A stretch of 64,000 nucleotides of DNA from Cheiracanthium punctorium (taxonomy: Eukaryota > Arthropoda > Arachnida > Araneae > Cheiracanthiidae). The stretch spans positions 112,305-176,304 of the forward strand of contig JAWZYV010013136.1 of the NCBI GenBank assembly GCA_038373885.1, in the 5' to 3' direction. The notes under the pieces are model-generated. The model had not been told where the DNA came from and did no database searches. It was given only the letters and a program-made list of their open reading frames with translations. Position numbers and translations under genes: made by a program. This document shows, piece by piece, positions 1-12,200 of this stretch. Each line of letters starts with the position of its first letter. Position 1 is the first letter of the stretch.

Positions 1-820
1 GTAACTGACCACTTATGATAATGGAGTTTGTAAATGTACTGACAATAGATTTTGATTTCAGGATTTTTGAGTTGATTACTTTTTATATTTCAAGTTATGT
101 TATCGAATACTATATAACAAATAGTTATGATATTTTTAAATACGTATGTCACAGACTTTCAGAGTGACGTATTTTTGTCAGATGCTTCAAAATTCTTACA
201 GCTGGCACAGATGGTGAAAATTTCATGGTTTAAACGTTTAGTGAGTATATTTAAATGCATACGTTTGAATCATGGTGGAAAATTCAAATTATACTCTCCA
301 CCTTATGTTAGCATTAAAACTGGAGAAAGTTAAATTCTGATAAAAGAATCTATTCAAGTGAAGTAGCCTTTACTTTGGTGACAAAAAATACTGATGACAG
401 TTTCATTCTAAGTAAAATAACGTAATGATTTAAAAGGCAAAAGTACTTACTTTAACGTTTATGCAAACTTGCTACAACTTCATTTTGGAAGTCCTAAACT
501 GCAAGTCAAGTTCAAAATATGTTCCATTAATTATTCAATGAATATATAACTTATCAATTAACTGTACATTTTCAAAACTGATATTAATACATTTCATCCA
601 CATGTAATATTTTTAATAAATTGTCAAGCGTGCATCGTGTTTTCCATAACAGAAAAAACTGAAAACCAAGTATGAATTTCTCCTTCTGTGGGTGTTCAAC
701 TTTGATCTTGGCTGTATCGCCAGTGACTTGGCGTACGAAACCAAGTTCTGATGTCGGTGGGGGTCATTTTGAAAACTGTCCCCTGTGTTGAGGTTGTGGC
801 GGGCTCGAATTATAAATGTT
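1..820. other. AT-rich stretch, no gene seen
   Basis: There are only short stop-rich frames; the longest, 68 codons at 127-333, has no recognisable domain and low-complexity codon content. No terminal repeats or tRNA-like boxes were found. I see nothing supportable here. Confidence 0.6.
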
Positions 821-1287
821 CTCCGGCAAAAACCGCCTAGATATAGAAAGCCTTAAAACTCCTACGTCACCAAGCTTTGACGTCATCACTAGGCCAACGA
901 AAGTGACGTCATCAGTTTTAGTTTCACAAAGTAAAACTATTTAAAATTTCTGGTGAATGCTACAAATATTAGAAAATATCTTAAATTAATCATCCTTAAT
1001 TCATCAAACCTTAAGTTGAAATACCTTTTTATACCAAATTATTCATTATGATCCATTTCCTTATCATATGAAACTAATCACGGTCAAAAACTGCCATATG
1101 TCGTATAATTATATTTTTTATCTCAAATTATTAAAATATGCTATTCATGGGTGAATTCACAAGAAATTTTTAACAGTTTTATTTTCTGAAAATAAAACTT
1201 AAATGTGGGCCTAATGATGACGTCAGAACTTGGCGATGTAGGAGTTGTGAGGCTTCCTATGTCTAGGAGGCGTTGGCCCACCTCCGG
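821..1287. repeat. Foldback (long inverted repeat) element
   Basis: The arm at 821-898 is the diverged reverse complement of 1207-1287. Both hold CTCCGG, a GCCTAGA-type block, an ACTCCTACRTC block and TGACGTCATCA near the inner end, with about 310 bp of AT-rich loop between them. No coding remnant is visible. The right arm abuts a hAT-like terminus at 1288-1317, so this foldback may have inserted into, or formed part of, a hAT element. A clear TSD was not found. Confidence 0.6.
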
Positions 1288-1317
1288 CTTTAAAAAATGA
1301 GCCTGAACTCATCTCTA
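1282..1317. mobile_element. hAT terminal relic
   Basis: The 3' end reads TGARCCYGAACTCATCTCTA and closely matches the right end of the complete hAT element at 47346-47827, including the preceding CTCCGGCTT. The opposite end of this older copy was not identified; a GGCGGGCTCG fragment near 797 may belong to it. It is a relic with no coding sequence. Confidence 0.5.
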
Positions 1318-4015
1318 TCCCCTACAGGTCAGGAGACGAAACCTTGCGAATGACAGTCTATGTCGATTCTTCTAAGTAGGGTCGAGTAAGATACAAAACA
1401 GGTGCTACTCTCTTCAGGGTCAGTACTCTTTGTTTTGAGGCCTAAACCGAGTTGGGCGCCTGTTTGCCAGGCACTCTTTGCGAGGTTTCAAGAGTGAACC
1501 CCTCAAGCTCAAAAGCAAAGGAAGATAAACGGCGGGGGGGGGGGGGGGGAGTGTCATTCAGTTTTCGGAAATGTATGCTTAAGGCTGTTCTTCGAAAAAA
1601 AAGAACTCTGTTTTTAGTCTTGGTACACAAATTGAAATAAACTAATAGCACCAGGGTCTCCAAAAAATTCCAGATGGTTCTTCATAAGCTGTTTTACACA
1701 CTACGATAAACGAAAACGCTGCGGCTTTTGTGAAATTTTCAGAAAAAATTCTTAAACATGGATTTGAGCTGCAAGATTTTTCGAAGAGTGACGCGCTTTG
1801 CGAAAATTTCTGATTTTTAAGAATTTTTTCTAAAAGTATTGAAACTGATACAGATTGGCCTGTCTTCGCAGTATGTAATACAGCTTTCAAAGAGACAGTT
1901 TCAAAATTTTGAAGTGCCTGGCTTAATTAGTTTATTTGTAATTATGAACCAAAATCACATGATTTTTTCGAATAACACCGTTAATTATTTTATTTTTCTG
2001 TTCATCCCAAACTACCTACATTGTCAAATTAAACGGAGTTGTGGGAAGCGGCAATAAGTTAGCGAGATGTGACTAGCATGGTTGTTTATTAGAGCTAAAC
2101 ACGACCCGAGGAAAATGACTTATCCGGAGTGACGGTTTATCAGGGTAACGACTTATTTAAGCTCTACTGTATTAAACAAAATAATTTCCATATTATGAGT
2201 AAACATTAATTTATTTTTAAAAATTTACTTAGATTTTTTTAATAAAAATTCTTTTTTTTTATTTAGCAATTTTTTGTTATACTTATAATAGTGCACTTAC
2301 AACTTTAGGATGGGTTTTACTATTAATCAATGTGAGGGAAAAAATTAAAGTATAATTCTTTAAAAACGTATTAAAAAACATGATTTCGTTAATTTTTGGT
2401 TCTTAATATTTTATCATCTTAAGATATAGCAAAATCCATCCCCAGTTCTCTTAAGCAAATCATACTGATCACACCGAAATTAAATTTCAATAATGAATGC
2501 ATCCTATATGTAAAAAAAAAACCTTTAAAACTGAGAAAACGCATCTTAAAGGCGCGCAATTTAAGGGATCACAGTTTAAATACTTAAAAGCGTATTTACT
2601 ACATTTATATTAACCAGATCGTTACAAAACTTAAAATGTAGTTCGATATTTTTAGTTTAAGTAAAAAAAAATTGAAAAATCGATTTCTTAATACATTTTC
2701 GTCATTGGAAAAGGTGCCAAGTATCCTTAAAATGCTTCTACTTAAAATCATTCTAAACATTTCTTATTTAAATGTCATATTTAAGTGCTCTGAAGAAATA
2801 TTAATAAAAATGTGTGTTACTCTGAGTGTCTGAATTAGACATTTAAAATCTTAAGTTACTTTTAATGCATTTTTCTTGAATTAACTCTCTTTAAAAGTGT
2901 TTAAAAGTTCTGTAATAAATGATTGATGAAAGAGTTCATTTAAAAGAAGTTTTTAAGTTTTTCGAACTCCATCTTTAATGCAATTTTCATACAAGAATTA
3001 TTTAATATGTTGTAAAAACAAATTGCATATTCTTTTTTGGAATCGGTCGATAACTATACGCTTCAACATTTGTGGAAATCTTAGGGTATGAATTCGAAAT
3101 TTAAAAATTTATGTTACTTTGTCTAGAGATACTTCTAGAAAAATATTTTCAAAGTTTAGATATTTTTAAGTAGCTTATCTTAACTTTTAATGCGTAGTTT
3201 AAAAGAACAAACATTTGTTTTTTAAACTGCAATGTACAAAAGATAAGTTTTCAAAAGGCTGCTTTATTTTATTCTATTAAGAAATCAGTCGATAAGGATA
3301 CGCTCCAGAAGCTAAAAAAGGCTAACTAGGCCACTAAACTGAAGTACCAAAGTCCGCTGTGATTTTACTCGGGGTTTTATTATGCGGGAATAGACCTTGC
3401 GTACAATGAAAATGTGTTTATGTTGTGGAAAGTGAATAAAACTTCACTTATGAGAACGTGAAAGTGCATTGTATGCAATTTGCGTGTATGTCATGTTTGT
3501 TTTCGAACCATATAATTCAAACTATTCCATCTGATATCACTTCAGAAGGCGCTTAAACAGAGAATACCAGGTAATAGTTATTCGGCTATAAACATTGTTT
3601 TTCTACATTTTTTAAAGTCATTTCGTACTAGTTTTCTTCAGTTTACTCAAAAATTTTACATTATGTCAGCGAAAATATTTTTAAGATTACGAAAATTTTT
3701 ATTCTGTATGATATTCTGAACATATTATTACTTAGTAATTTGCTATGAGAAAAACTTCATGTGATACAGAAATTTTACTTATTTCAGTAAATTTTGCTTA
3801 GTTTCAAAGCTATAAAATGGAGTAAAACAATATACGTTATAAACATGTCTTTTATATGAATAGCTGACTAAAATATTTTGAATATGGAAATGTTTTATGT
3901 GGGGAAAGAAATGCTCTGGTGTACACACACTTTATGCTTTGTTTCAGAGAATATTTTCACTATGCAGACAACTCAGTAAAAATAAATTTTAAATGCGGGT
4001 TTAAAATATTGAATG
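1318..4015. other. AT-rich spacer with a poly-G run
   Basis: No gene or complete mobile element was recognised. There is a 16-base G run at 1534-1549. The short overlapping frames at 1442-2057 lack domains and appear on both strands over the same low-complexity sequence, so they are not called. The rest is A/T-rich sequence with oligo-A and oligo-T tracts. Confidence 0.55.
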
Positions 4016-4017
4016 TA

Positions 4018-5312
4018 GAGTGGAACCTGCTAAAGTGACCACCTTGGTAAAGAGACCGCCTGTCTAAAGTGAACACTTTTATGAAATTTCATTGTAACTC
4101 ATAAAAAATGAATGGGGAAAATATCCTGTAAAGTGACCACCTGCGAAAACTGTATAGTGACCAGATAATCTGCCAAATTTAAGTTTTTTAACCTGTCAAA
4201 TGTGACCACTTTCCATTATAAACTGCCTCAAAATATAAAACACATTCAGATAATATAAAATGCTATATCCCTTTCAGTTGTTTAACACAAGATTTGATCT
4301 CAACACTGATTCTCTCTTCTGTAACACTTGTTGTCAATAGATGAATTTTATAAAAAAGAAGAAGATAAATTAAAAAGGAAAACTTATTTTAGTCTAGATT
4401 ATTATTTTATATTTCTGTTGTTGCTAAAATTGATTCATCATGGTTTCTGGTAAAAGGTATGTGAGATGCAGTTAATCACATATTTACAATTACTTTTGAT
4501 GAAGTTAATCACACATTTATGAGTACTTCTGATTTTACTTTACCTATTCTAAATATAATTCTCTTGCCATTTTAAATCTCCCATCTGTCAATAATGCTAT
4601 TTAACTACTTCGTAATTTACTTTAGTTTTAGCCTTTGTAATGCATTTTGTTGGCGTCTGTAGTCTGAGAATATATTTAATTTTCTTCCTTTCCCACAGGA
4701 TTACAATAATTTTGTCTACGCTACAAAAACTATATTCTGCTCACCCCTGTGGCGAGTCACATTTAAATTTTGCCAAACATGTATAAAGCCTAACATTTCT
4801 TTTCATTTTTTCAACCTGGCGATTTATTTGGCGATCGGCCCTTTTAGAACTTTGCTGTTACAGTACTTATCTAAACAATGTGTTCTTAATGTGCACTAGT
4901 GAATTTCATTTTTGCAAACATGAAAACAACCCAGACATTCAAACTGTACTTTAGTAATATGTCAAGCTGCAAAATGGAAATTTATATTTTTTATTCATAT
5001 TTATTATTCATTTTGACCAAGAAGTATTAAAATACATATTGAAACGTAAGTATAAGGAAGTCGCACACAATTTGTATGCAATGTGCATTTCAGTGTTTAA
5101 GTATTTTACTCCCTACATTCCTCTTTTTTGTTCATGGATATTTATTGATTTTGAGATCTTCTTATAAATAAACAGTAGAGTGTTTGTGAAAGTGTTATTT
5201 GAATTTTAAGCATAAACAAATTTATTAAGTGCTACCTTTGTAAGGTGACCACCTGTATAAGGTGACCAGTTTTGTCGTTCCCGAGGGTGGTCACATTAGG
5301 CAGGTTCCACTG
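4018..5312. mobile_element. pogo/Tigger-like DNA element, degraded
   Basis: The left terminus is GAGTGGAACCTGCTAAAGTG and the right terminus, read inverted, is CAGTGGAACCTGCCTAATGT. TA dinucleotides flank both ends (4016-4017 and 5313-5314). Subterminal GTGACCACC motifs are repeated at both ends (about 4035, 4135, 4205, 5247, 5262). TIRs starting CAGTGGAACC with TA flanks fit the pogo/Tigger branch of Tc1/mariner. No transposase reading frame survives in the roughly 1.1 kb of internal AT-rich sequence, so the copy is non-autonomous or decayed. Confidence 0.7.
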
Positions 5313-5314
5313 TA

Positions 5315-6907
5315 TATGGTTATGAAGAAAGGGGTTGTAATATCTTCAATTTATTGTTGTTGACGGAACTAGTGGTTCAATATCCGAACTGTGTTTTGTG
5401 CATGCTTTTATTTTCTAATCATATATTCAACTGTAAAACTTTAAAATAATCATCACGTAAAAAATATTATTATAGTTGAATAATAGCGCAATCTACGAGT
5501 ATTCATGACCTTATGAATTTTTTTCTCTAAATTAAATCACTGGTTCTCTGAATAATTATAGATTCTTAAACATTTTATAAATATGATCCAACTATCAGTG
5601 AACTGAAAATATTTTAATCATCTAATAACTTAGTTTATGAGCAATATTTTTATTCAAAATATAGTTTTGTTTTAAACTGCATGCAATTATTCGTAGTAAA
5701 ATAAACTGAATTTCATTAATTCAAAAATTCATTATTAAAAACTGAAGATTATAATGTTTCTTTGCTCGATTAATTCAATTTTCATTTTTTTATAAACTTT
5801 CTCTTCTTACTAACTCGTTTCTTTGAAAATTCAATTCTAGTTTTAAAAAAAAACACCCACTCTTAATTTTTTTTATGACAATCCAGTTCAAAAGTACAGG
5901 ACTAGAAGTCAATAAAAAACAATTTACATGAAATGAAATATTTTTAAGAAAAAGCTTTGTACAGCTACACAGTATATTTTTCTTAACTTTACCAAATTAA
6001 GTGACACTATTTAAATTTTCCTATATCATCTTTACAAAAAAAAGCAAGTTTGTGAAAAATAAAAGCATATTAAATTGACAGATCTTGCTCATTGCGATCT
6101 ATTCTATGTATCCTATTGTATTAAAAATAATATTTAAAAAAAATTGCTGAAACTCATTTCTTACTTTAAATATAATCTGGTTATTTATTTAAATAAAATC
6201 TTACATTAGTGAGTTTCTATTTCAATGAAAGAATTAATTTAAATTTTCTGATACTCTTATTGAGTAACATTTTTAGTTTATGAAGTTATTTCTAGCTATC
6301 ATATTTTGACGACTTGAAACTATAAAAGTACATCGTGTTTGCATCGTGTTTTGCGAAGAAAATCATCATAGCTTTAAGAAAACATTTCTTCCATTTAAGC
6401 CATATTCGTTGCCTAGTGACTCATTGAACACAAATCCCAGGGGTCCGAAATTAAACAGCCCTATATTAAAGTTGTCTAAAGACAAAACTATTGTTGATAA
6501 AATTATTTATTTTGTTTTGTGTAGGATATAGTGAAGTTATGGGAATTTGTTTGAGAGAATAAAATAATTGTTTCAAATGTTCGCCACTAGGAGGCGTTTT
6601 TTAATGAATTACACACTTAAGACTGGTGCTTATATTTAGATTTCAACAATTATTATACATGGCTCACTATTACATTAATTCATTTGGTAAGCCGCGATAG
6701 ACCAAGGAATTTTCCGGATCTTAAAAACAGCATTTCACATGTTCCTCGCATTTCCCCGAACACACTGCTGTCAGCTCATATTTTGCTGTAAAAATATTTG
6801 TAAACTATCGTATATGTATGCTTAATTTGTAATTCATTTTTTTAAAAACGCCCTTTTTTAAAACGCCTCAACAAGTTTTTTAGCGCTAGACTGCTAGTTA
6901 AGTATTT
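5315..6907. other. AT-rich stretch, no gene seen
   Basis: There is no frame with recognisable protein content (a 61-codon frame at 6346-6531 has none), no terminal repeats and no tRNA-like boxes. Mostly A/T tracts. Confidence 0.55.
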
Positions 6908-6911
6908 TTAA

Positions 6912-7195
6912 CCTTTTGAGGCGCAACCCTTTCCCAATTCTGAAAAAAGAGCAGCCGTTGCCATCGCTCGACTTAAGTACCAGCAAGATGGCGGACGATC
7001 GAAACGTTCATCGCGGCCACAGATCTAGAGACCCTTTTTTGACTGTGCGCACAGACAGCTGTCGTCAAAAAAGGGGTCTAGATCTGTGGCACGCGATGAA
7101 CGTTTCGATCGTCCGCCATCTTGCTGGCAGTTAAGTCGAGCGATGGCAACGGCTGCCCTTTTTTCAGCATTGGGAAAGGGTTGCGCCTCAAAGGG
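6912..7195. mobile_element. TTAA foldback MITE, copy 1 (symmetric form)
   Basis: The two arms of about 125 bp are near-perfect reverse complements, from CCTTTTGAGGCGCAACCC on the left to the matching GGGTTGCGCCTCAAAGG on the right, with a loop of about 20 bp near 7052. The left flank is TTAA (6908-6911) and the right is TTAG (7196-7199), one change from TTAA. A TTAA target is typical of piggyBac-type transposition. Related copies lie at 22658, 38716, 39313 and 48429. Short frames across the arms are a by-product of the inverted repeat. Confidence 0.8.
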
Positions 7196-7199
7196 TTAG

Positions 7200-8640
7200 A
7201 AAAGGGTTGTTTAGTTTCGGACAACCTGTATTTTAAAACGGGTTACCAAGTCGAGGCGCATGAACGAAACTTGGCTGTCTGCATACTTTCAAGTGGCGCA
7301 TTCCATCCTTGTCCCTACTTTTTTGTTGAGACAAGTTGAAGATTTTGAAAATAATTTCGCTCCAGGAATTATTTCACTTCTTATAATTTATGACGAGCCG
7401 TTAAAAGGAAGCATTTTTACAACCAAAATAAATTGTCATCAACAATCTGACCATCTATAGATTCCCTACCAAATACCCGAAAAAAATTTGAATCTTCTTG
7501 CTCAGAAGAACAAAATTATCGCATAATTTCACGTTATTATTTTTCCTCCTCTAAACTAAAGCTAACTCGTATTCCTATTTTACAGATCTTCTCGTGAACT
7601 TAAGAGAGTAAACAAGGTGCTTTACTTAGCGCTTCTGAGCTCGTCTGTGATCATTGGCGCATGATATGCAAATGGTTGGCCAGTCCCGTTTTAAAAAGGC
7701 TTACCAGCAGAAATACATTTATAACAAATGATTAAAGAATATGAAAAAATGTATTTTAAATTCAGATCTTCTAAATGTTTAATGAATTTATGACCAGATA
7801 ATGCCCAAATCTCCATTTTTCACACCATTTCTCTAAAAGCAAGTAAATTAAGTGCTTGAAAAGAATGCGTATCAATCGTCCAAAACTACAGTGCGTTAGA
7901 ACTAAATTTGCGGCATTGCGCAACTATTGTTCATGCAAAGGGAATGCTTAAAAGTTGCAAATATAATTCTCAAATGTTTAATGACGCGTTTTGAGAATTA
8001 GATCCGGGACATTAATCTTAGGTCCAGCCTGCGGTCGTGTCGTACAACTGGAGAGGAAATGTTCTGGTGTCATTTTATACCGCTTTATTAACCGTGATAA
8101 TCAGATCGAGATAAAGAGTTACTGCATTAAATAGGATTTCAGCTTCACGATTTGCATAGGATTTCAGCTTCACGATTTTCTTTAGATCATTTAATGGCCG
8201 CCCCCAAGTGATACTAAGTAAGTCAATAATTCAGATTTCCGCTTACAAAGCTTAGTACAAGAGAAAAAGTTCTTTAGAGAGAAGCGATTTTTTTCCAGAT
8301 GACGTGGGTAAAAAAGGAAGAGAAGAAAACTTTCAGTGAAAATAAATTCCAAATAGAGAGGCCACATTAATTCAGTATTCAAGGAACTCCAAATCAGTGA
8401 AGTACTTGCGATTTCGATAGACAACTATATGGTCATATGATGGACTAAAGAGAACATAAATCAACATACGATACAGCTCACATTATTTAACCGCCATGAG
8501 CAAGAAATAATTTCAGCGAATGTACTAAAATCGTATAATGACGTACGCATGTACGTCATGGTTTTGGTTCGCGATAATTTCATGTCGCTCGCATATACAT
8601 CATGGTGTGCAAGGAGTCAAGGAGAAACTTTCCAGCAAAC
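7200..8640. other. No gene; small tandem duplication
   Basis: No supportable coding region. Around 8132-8177 the sequence ATAGGATTTCAGCTTCACGA occurs twice in tandem with short extensions. A short palindrome, ATGACGTACGCATGTACGTC followed by AT, sits near 8538-8559. The 77-codon minus frame at 8191-8424 has no recognisable domain. Confidence 0.5.
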
Positions 8641-8955
8641 ATGTCATTATTTTAAAGTAATTAAAAAACTTTGTAAAAAACACACATAAGAAGTAAAAGG
8701 AAAGAGGAGATGTAAACAACAAAAATTTATGCGTTGAAATTATAAAACTGGCAATAAAAAATCTAATTTGTGTAGATGTGGTTGGTTGGTTGGTTGTGAG
8801 TGATTATGGCAATGCTACACTAGGGCGATCATCCAAGGGGGGGTGCAATATATCCTCTTTCCTTTTACTTCTTATGTGTGTTTTTTACAAAGTTTTTTAA
8901 TTACTTTATCGTTTAACACCAGTATTTTGAGTGTTTTTTCAGATGTCATTATTTT
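8641..8955. repeat. Foldback element with 13-bp flanking direct repeats
   Basis: The arm at 8655-8708 is the reverse complement of 8853-8909 and includes AAAACACACATAAGAAGTAA and AGGAAAGAGGA. The sequence ATGTCATTATTTT occurs at 8641-8653 and again at 8943-8955, just outside the arms. The loop contains (TTGG)n near 8779 and a CTACACTAGGGCGATC segment that recurs inverted near 11846-11885. Non-coding. Confidence 0.6.
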
Positions 8956-9317
8956 GTCTACCAGAAGCAGAAACTGGGTTAAAACAAGTGGGGGCAATCA
9001 CAAATAGATGGTATTTCTGTATAGTTACACAAAATAATTAGAAAATGCTGGTTGATTAGGGTTGACTTTACGCGTAGGTATACATCGTATTTCTCTATAA
9101 AAAGAAAAATTATGTTTCACCCACAAGAATTCAGTGAAAAATATTTAATACACTAAATACCTTTTGTCACATAAACCAGGTTACAATACGACGTGATCTG
9201 TAACACTCTGCAGCTATTTCATGATTAAGATATTTTAAAATAATCCTTAAGTTTCTACGGCCACGCGGGATTGGATATAGGACGATCATCGTCCCATTCT
9301 AGAGGTAAAAGAAATTT

Positions 9318-9500
9318 GCCAGTAAGATGGAGCTGCGAGTCGTAATCACGGAGTTTATGTTATGCGCATGAGTGCATTAGTAGTAGATTGCATCATGATT
9401 TGTCGCTAGAGGACGCTGATGTAGCTTATCATTAAAAGGGAATCTAGTATTTCTTTTTGTAAAGATGACGCTATTTCGCTCGTCCGCCGCTAGTCGATGA
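9318..9500 (+). repeat. Dispersed repeat A, copy 1
   Basis: This shares an ordered series of blocks with 32834-33005: GAGTCGTAATCA, AGTTTATGTT, GCATGAGT, TTCATGATT or CATCATGATT, ATCATTAAAAGGG, and a GCTATTTCG block. Divergence is substantial and indels are present. The family was not recognised and there is no coding potential. Confidence 0.55.
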
Positions 9501-9600
9501 CCGTCCAAGTACGTGGTCGACCACTTAATTGCTTGAATTTCCGACATAAAATGTAGTATTGTAAATTCGTAAAGTAATCGCCATACAACTTCAAACTCCA

Positions 9601-11189
9601 ATCAATTTCACCCGAACTTACTGCTATTTCTGTCACTAATAGTTTGGCAACACTTTATTTCATTGCTCTTTATAAGTTAGGAATTTTATTCTTTTATTTT
9701 TTAAAATTGAATATGGTAGTTTATAAAATTTACGCTTAATAAGTAGGGTTAACTATGTAAGGGTCAAGTGGTAACTATGACAGCATTTTGCAAATTTCAA
9801 CTTTGTGAATTTTCAATATTTTTAAAGATAGATAAAATATTGGTTTCATTAGTTTGAGGGAGATCGACTCTTTAAAAAATAGCTAGCAAAAACTTTTTTT
9901 CTGTAGAATTATTTTCTCAAAATTTGAGAGTGGCAATGAGGGTGGGTACGTAACAATCTGCTATGTAGATTGCTACGTAGGTTGCGCAATCTACACAATC
10001 TTCGTAAATTGCGTAGTTACGATTTAAGAGGTTGGTCGTAAGTACGCAAACATTGCACAATTGAATGAATTTGCGATAATTACGACCACCATTGGGGTAC
10101 TTCTTTTGATACTTACGCTGGAAACTTTAGTTTTAGCAGTTCAGATTATTTACTAACAAAAAAAAAATAATAATTGTAATGTCAACTCAATGCGGTAATA
10201 ATTGAAAAATTGACTAATAAACTTAATTTCTACTTATTCACTCAAAATGGCATCTTGCTGCTACGATGTGTTGAAAGTCACACTCTTTATATAAAGGAAA
10301 AATATTCACTGTAAGAATTGTTGAAAAAGTTTAAAGAAATTCTATTAAGCAATGTTTTGACCTTTTAAGAACAAAATAAAATAACAATGAAGTCAGAATT
10401 AATGTTACTGTTCTGGTATGTAATTTATTTTTATGATTATTTGACTCTGAGAAAGTAACTATTTGTTTTTAAGAAAACCCCACGGTCTAAATGATTTTTG
10501 TAGTTATGGGTCACATTTGTTTTTATTACTCACATTATTTCTTTCCCTTATTTATTTAATGACTTAAACATGTGCTTTTTCAATTCGGAATACTTTCTTG
10601 TACTATTTTTTTTATACATAGCCGTAGTTGCCGCACTTAACAAAAACTGAGGTACTTATGACTATGGATTTAAAAATCTTTAACTATGTTAGAAAAGAGA
10701 AAAACCTGCCTGAAGCTCTTAAGCATATTACCAACGCACTTTTTAATATGGATAAGCTTGCCTGGTACAATTTCCCTTTAGCGCTAAATAACTTTTAACT
10801 TCGAACTGTCAAATCCGTTTATTGAAAATTTTGATACGGTATTTGTTTTCCCCAATTGTTACTACCTTAAAAATGCATAATGAGGAAGAAAAACTTATGA
10901 AAATACATTATACGCTATATGTCAAATAAGTTCTCGAAAATTTTTATTTATAGATTTTTTTTTTAAATTCCGCTGGTCGTAATTACCCAACCTGGCTGTT
11001 GTGGCTTTGTCCGAATAATAACGAACAATTAGTACTTACAGATATACGTGAGATGCTCCTTTTTCTTTATCCCTCAATACTTTAATCTTACCGATAACTT
11101 TTGATCTGGGCTGTCGCGTAAAGTCATCGATAAGAAGCTATGGATCAGTGTTCAATTCTTACGTTATAGAACAAATCAATCACTGAGTG
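9601..11189. other. No gene seen
   Basis: AT-rich sequence. Around 9945-10085 there are repeated ACGTAG, CAATCTAC and CGTAATTACGAC-type words (also near 10977), which suggests a degraded repeat, but no complete element could be delimited. Confidence 0.4.
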
Positions 11190-12200
11190 TTTCAAGGGCT
11201 GTCCAGAATTAGACACTGTAGTGACATGAGGAATCTCATAACTTTCGGACACTTGATACAAGCATCCCACGTGATCGAATCCACTTGAGATTCCAATCGG
11301 GAGCCTAGATCGGCAGCTGAAGGAAGATCTGCTTCAGAGAGTGAAAAGTTCAGAGGTAACTTTCCTCTGGTGGTAGGCACCCTGATAGCACAGAAGGTCA
11401 CAATGAGGTCACCGTGACATCCCTATGAGTCACATAGGTCGCAGTCTCACTGGTGACTATAAGTGACGTCAACTGGAAGTCACAGTGTGACTTGCCAGTG
11501 ATAATAGCTTGTGACGTCAACGTGACGTATCGTTTGTGACGTCTTGCCAGATCTTGTGACTTTTCGCCGTTTTTGCTACTTTGAAAGCAATCAATTTTGT
11601 GACTTTACGATAGTGCATCCCACGTGATCGAATCCCCTTGAGATTCCAATCGGGAGCCTAGACTGGCAGCTGAAGAAAGATCTGCTTCAGAGAGTGAAAA
11701 GTTCAGAGGTAACTTTATATGAAGTTCTGGTGGTAGGCACCCTAATAGCACAGAAGGTCACAATGAGGCCACCGTGACGTCCCTGTGAGTCACATAGGTT
11801 GCAATCTCACTGGTGACTTTCTATGGGGTTCGTTAGAACCCCTTGGCAGATCGCCCTAGTGTAGCGTTGCCGTAATCACACACAAACATTACGATACTGC
11901 TACTTCCTTGCTATTTTATGATTTTTTAAATTTTAAGTAACTTTTCGAATTTATCAAAAAGTTTTTTTCAGTTTTAAATCATTGGAACATTTCAGTCACA
12001 GTGCTGTGAATGTGACGGTGCTGTAACGTCGCATTGAAATCACAATGTCGTGTACAAGTCACAGTGTGGCTTCATCAGTGTGGCAACGTCACAACGTGAC
12101 GTCACCGCAGAAGAACATTAGACAGTCAAGGCGACTTATTTGTGACTGTCTTGCACGTCGCAGTGACTTCACAATTCGGTCACGGTTCTGTTAGGGCATG
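11190..12200. repeat. GTGAC/GTCAC-rich repeat region with two long direct copies
   Basis: Copy A (11262-11457) and copy B (11615-11817) are direct repeats with a 353-bp period. Both start GCATCCCACGTGATCGAATC and end in CACTGGTGAC; copy B has a small insertion near 11722. Between and after them are dense GTGAC, GTCAC and TGACGTCA words (11463-11570, 11990-12185). The end at 12160-12200 (GTGACTTCACAATTCGGTCA, then TTAGGGCATG) looks like an inverted, diverged version of 11370-11420, so the whole may be one element about 0.8 kb long. The 69-codon minus frame at 11192-11401 is an incidental frame in the repeat. Confidence 0.65.

Noticed and set aside
1442..2057. Cluster of short frames on both strands
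   Set aside because: Overlapping, low-complexity, crossing a 16-base G run; no domain.
11262..11817. CRISPR-like array
   Set aside because: Only two long direct copies of about 200 bp and no short repeat-spacer pattern; the sequence context is eukaryotic.
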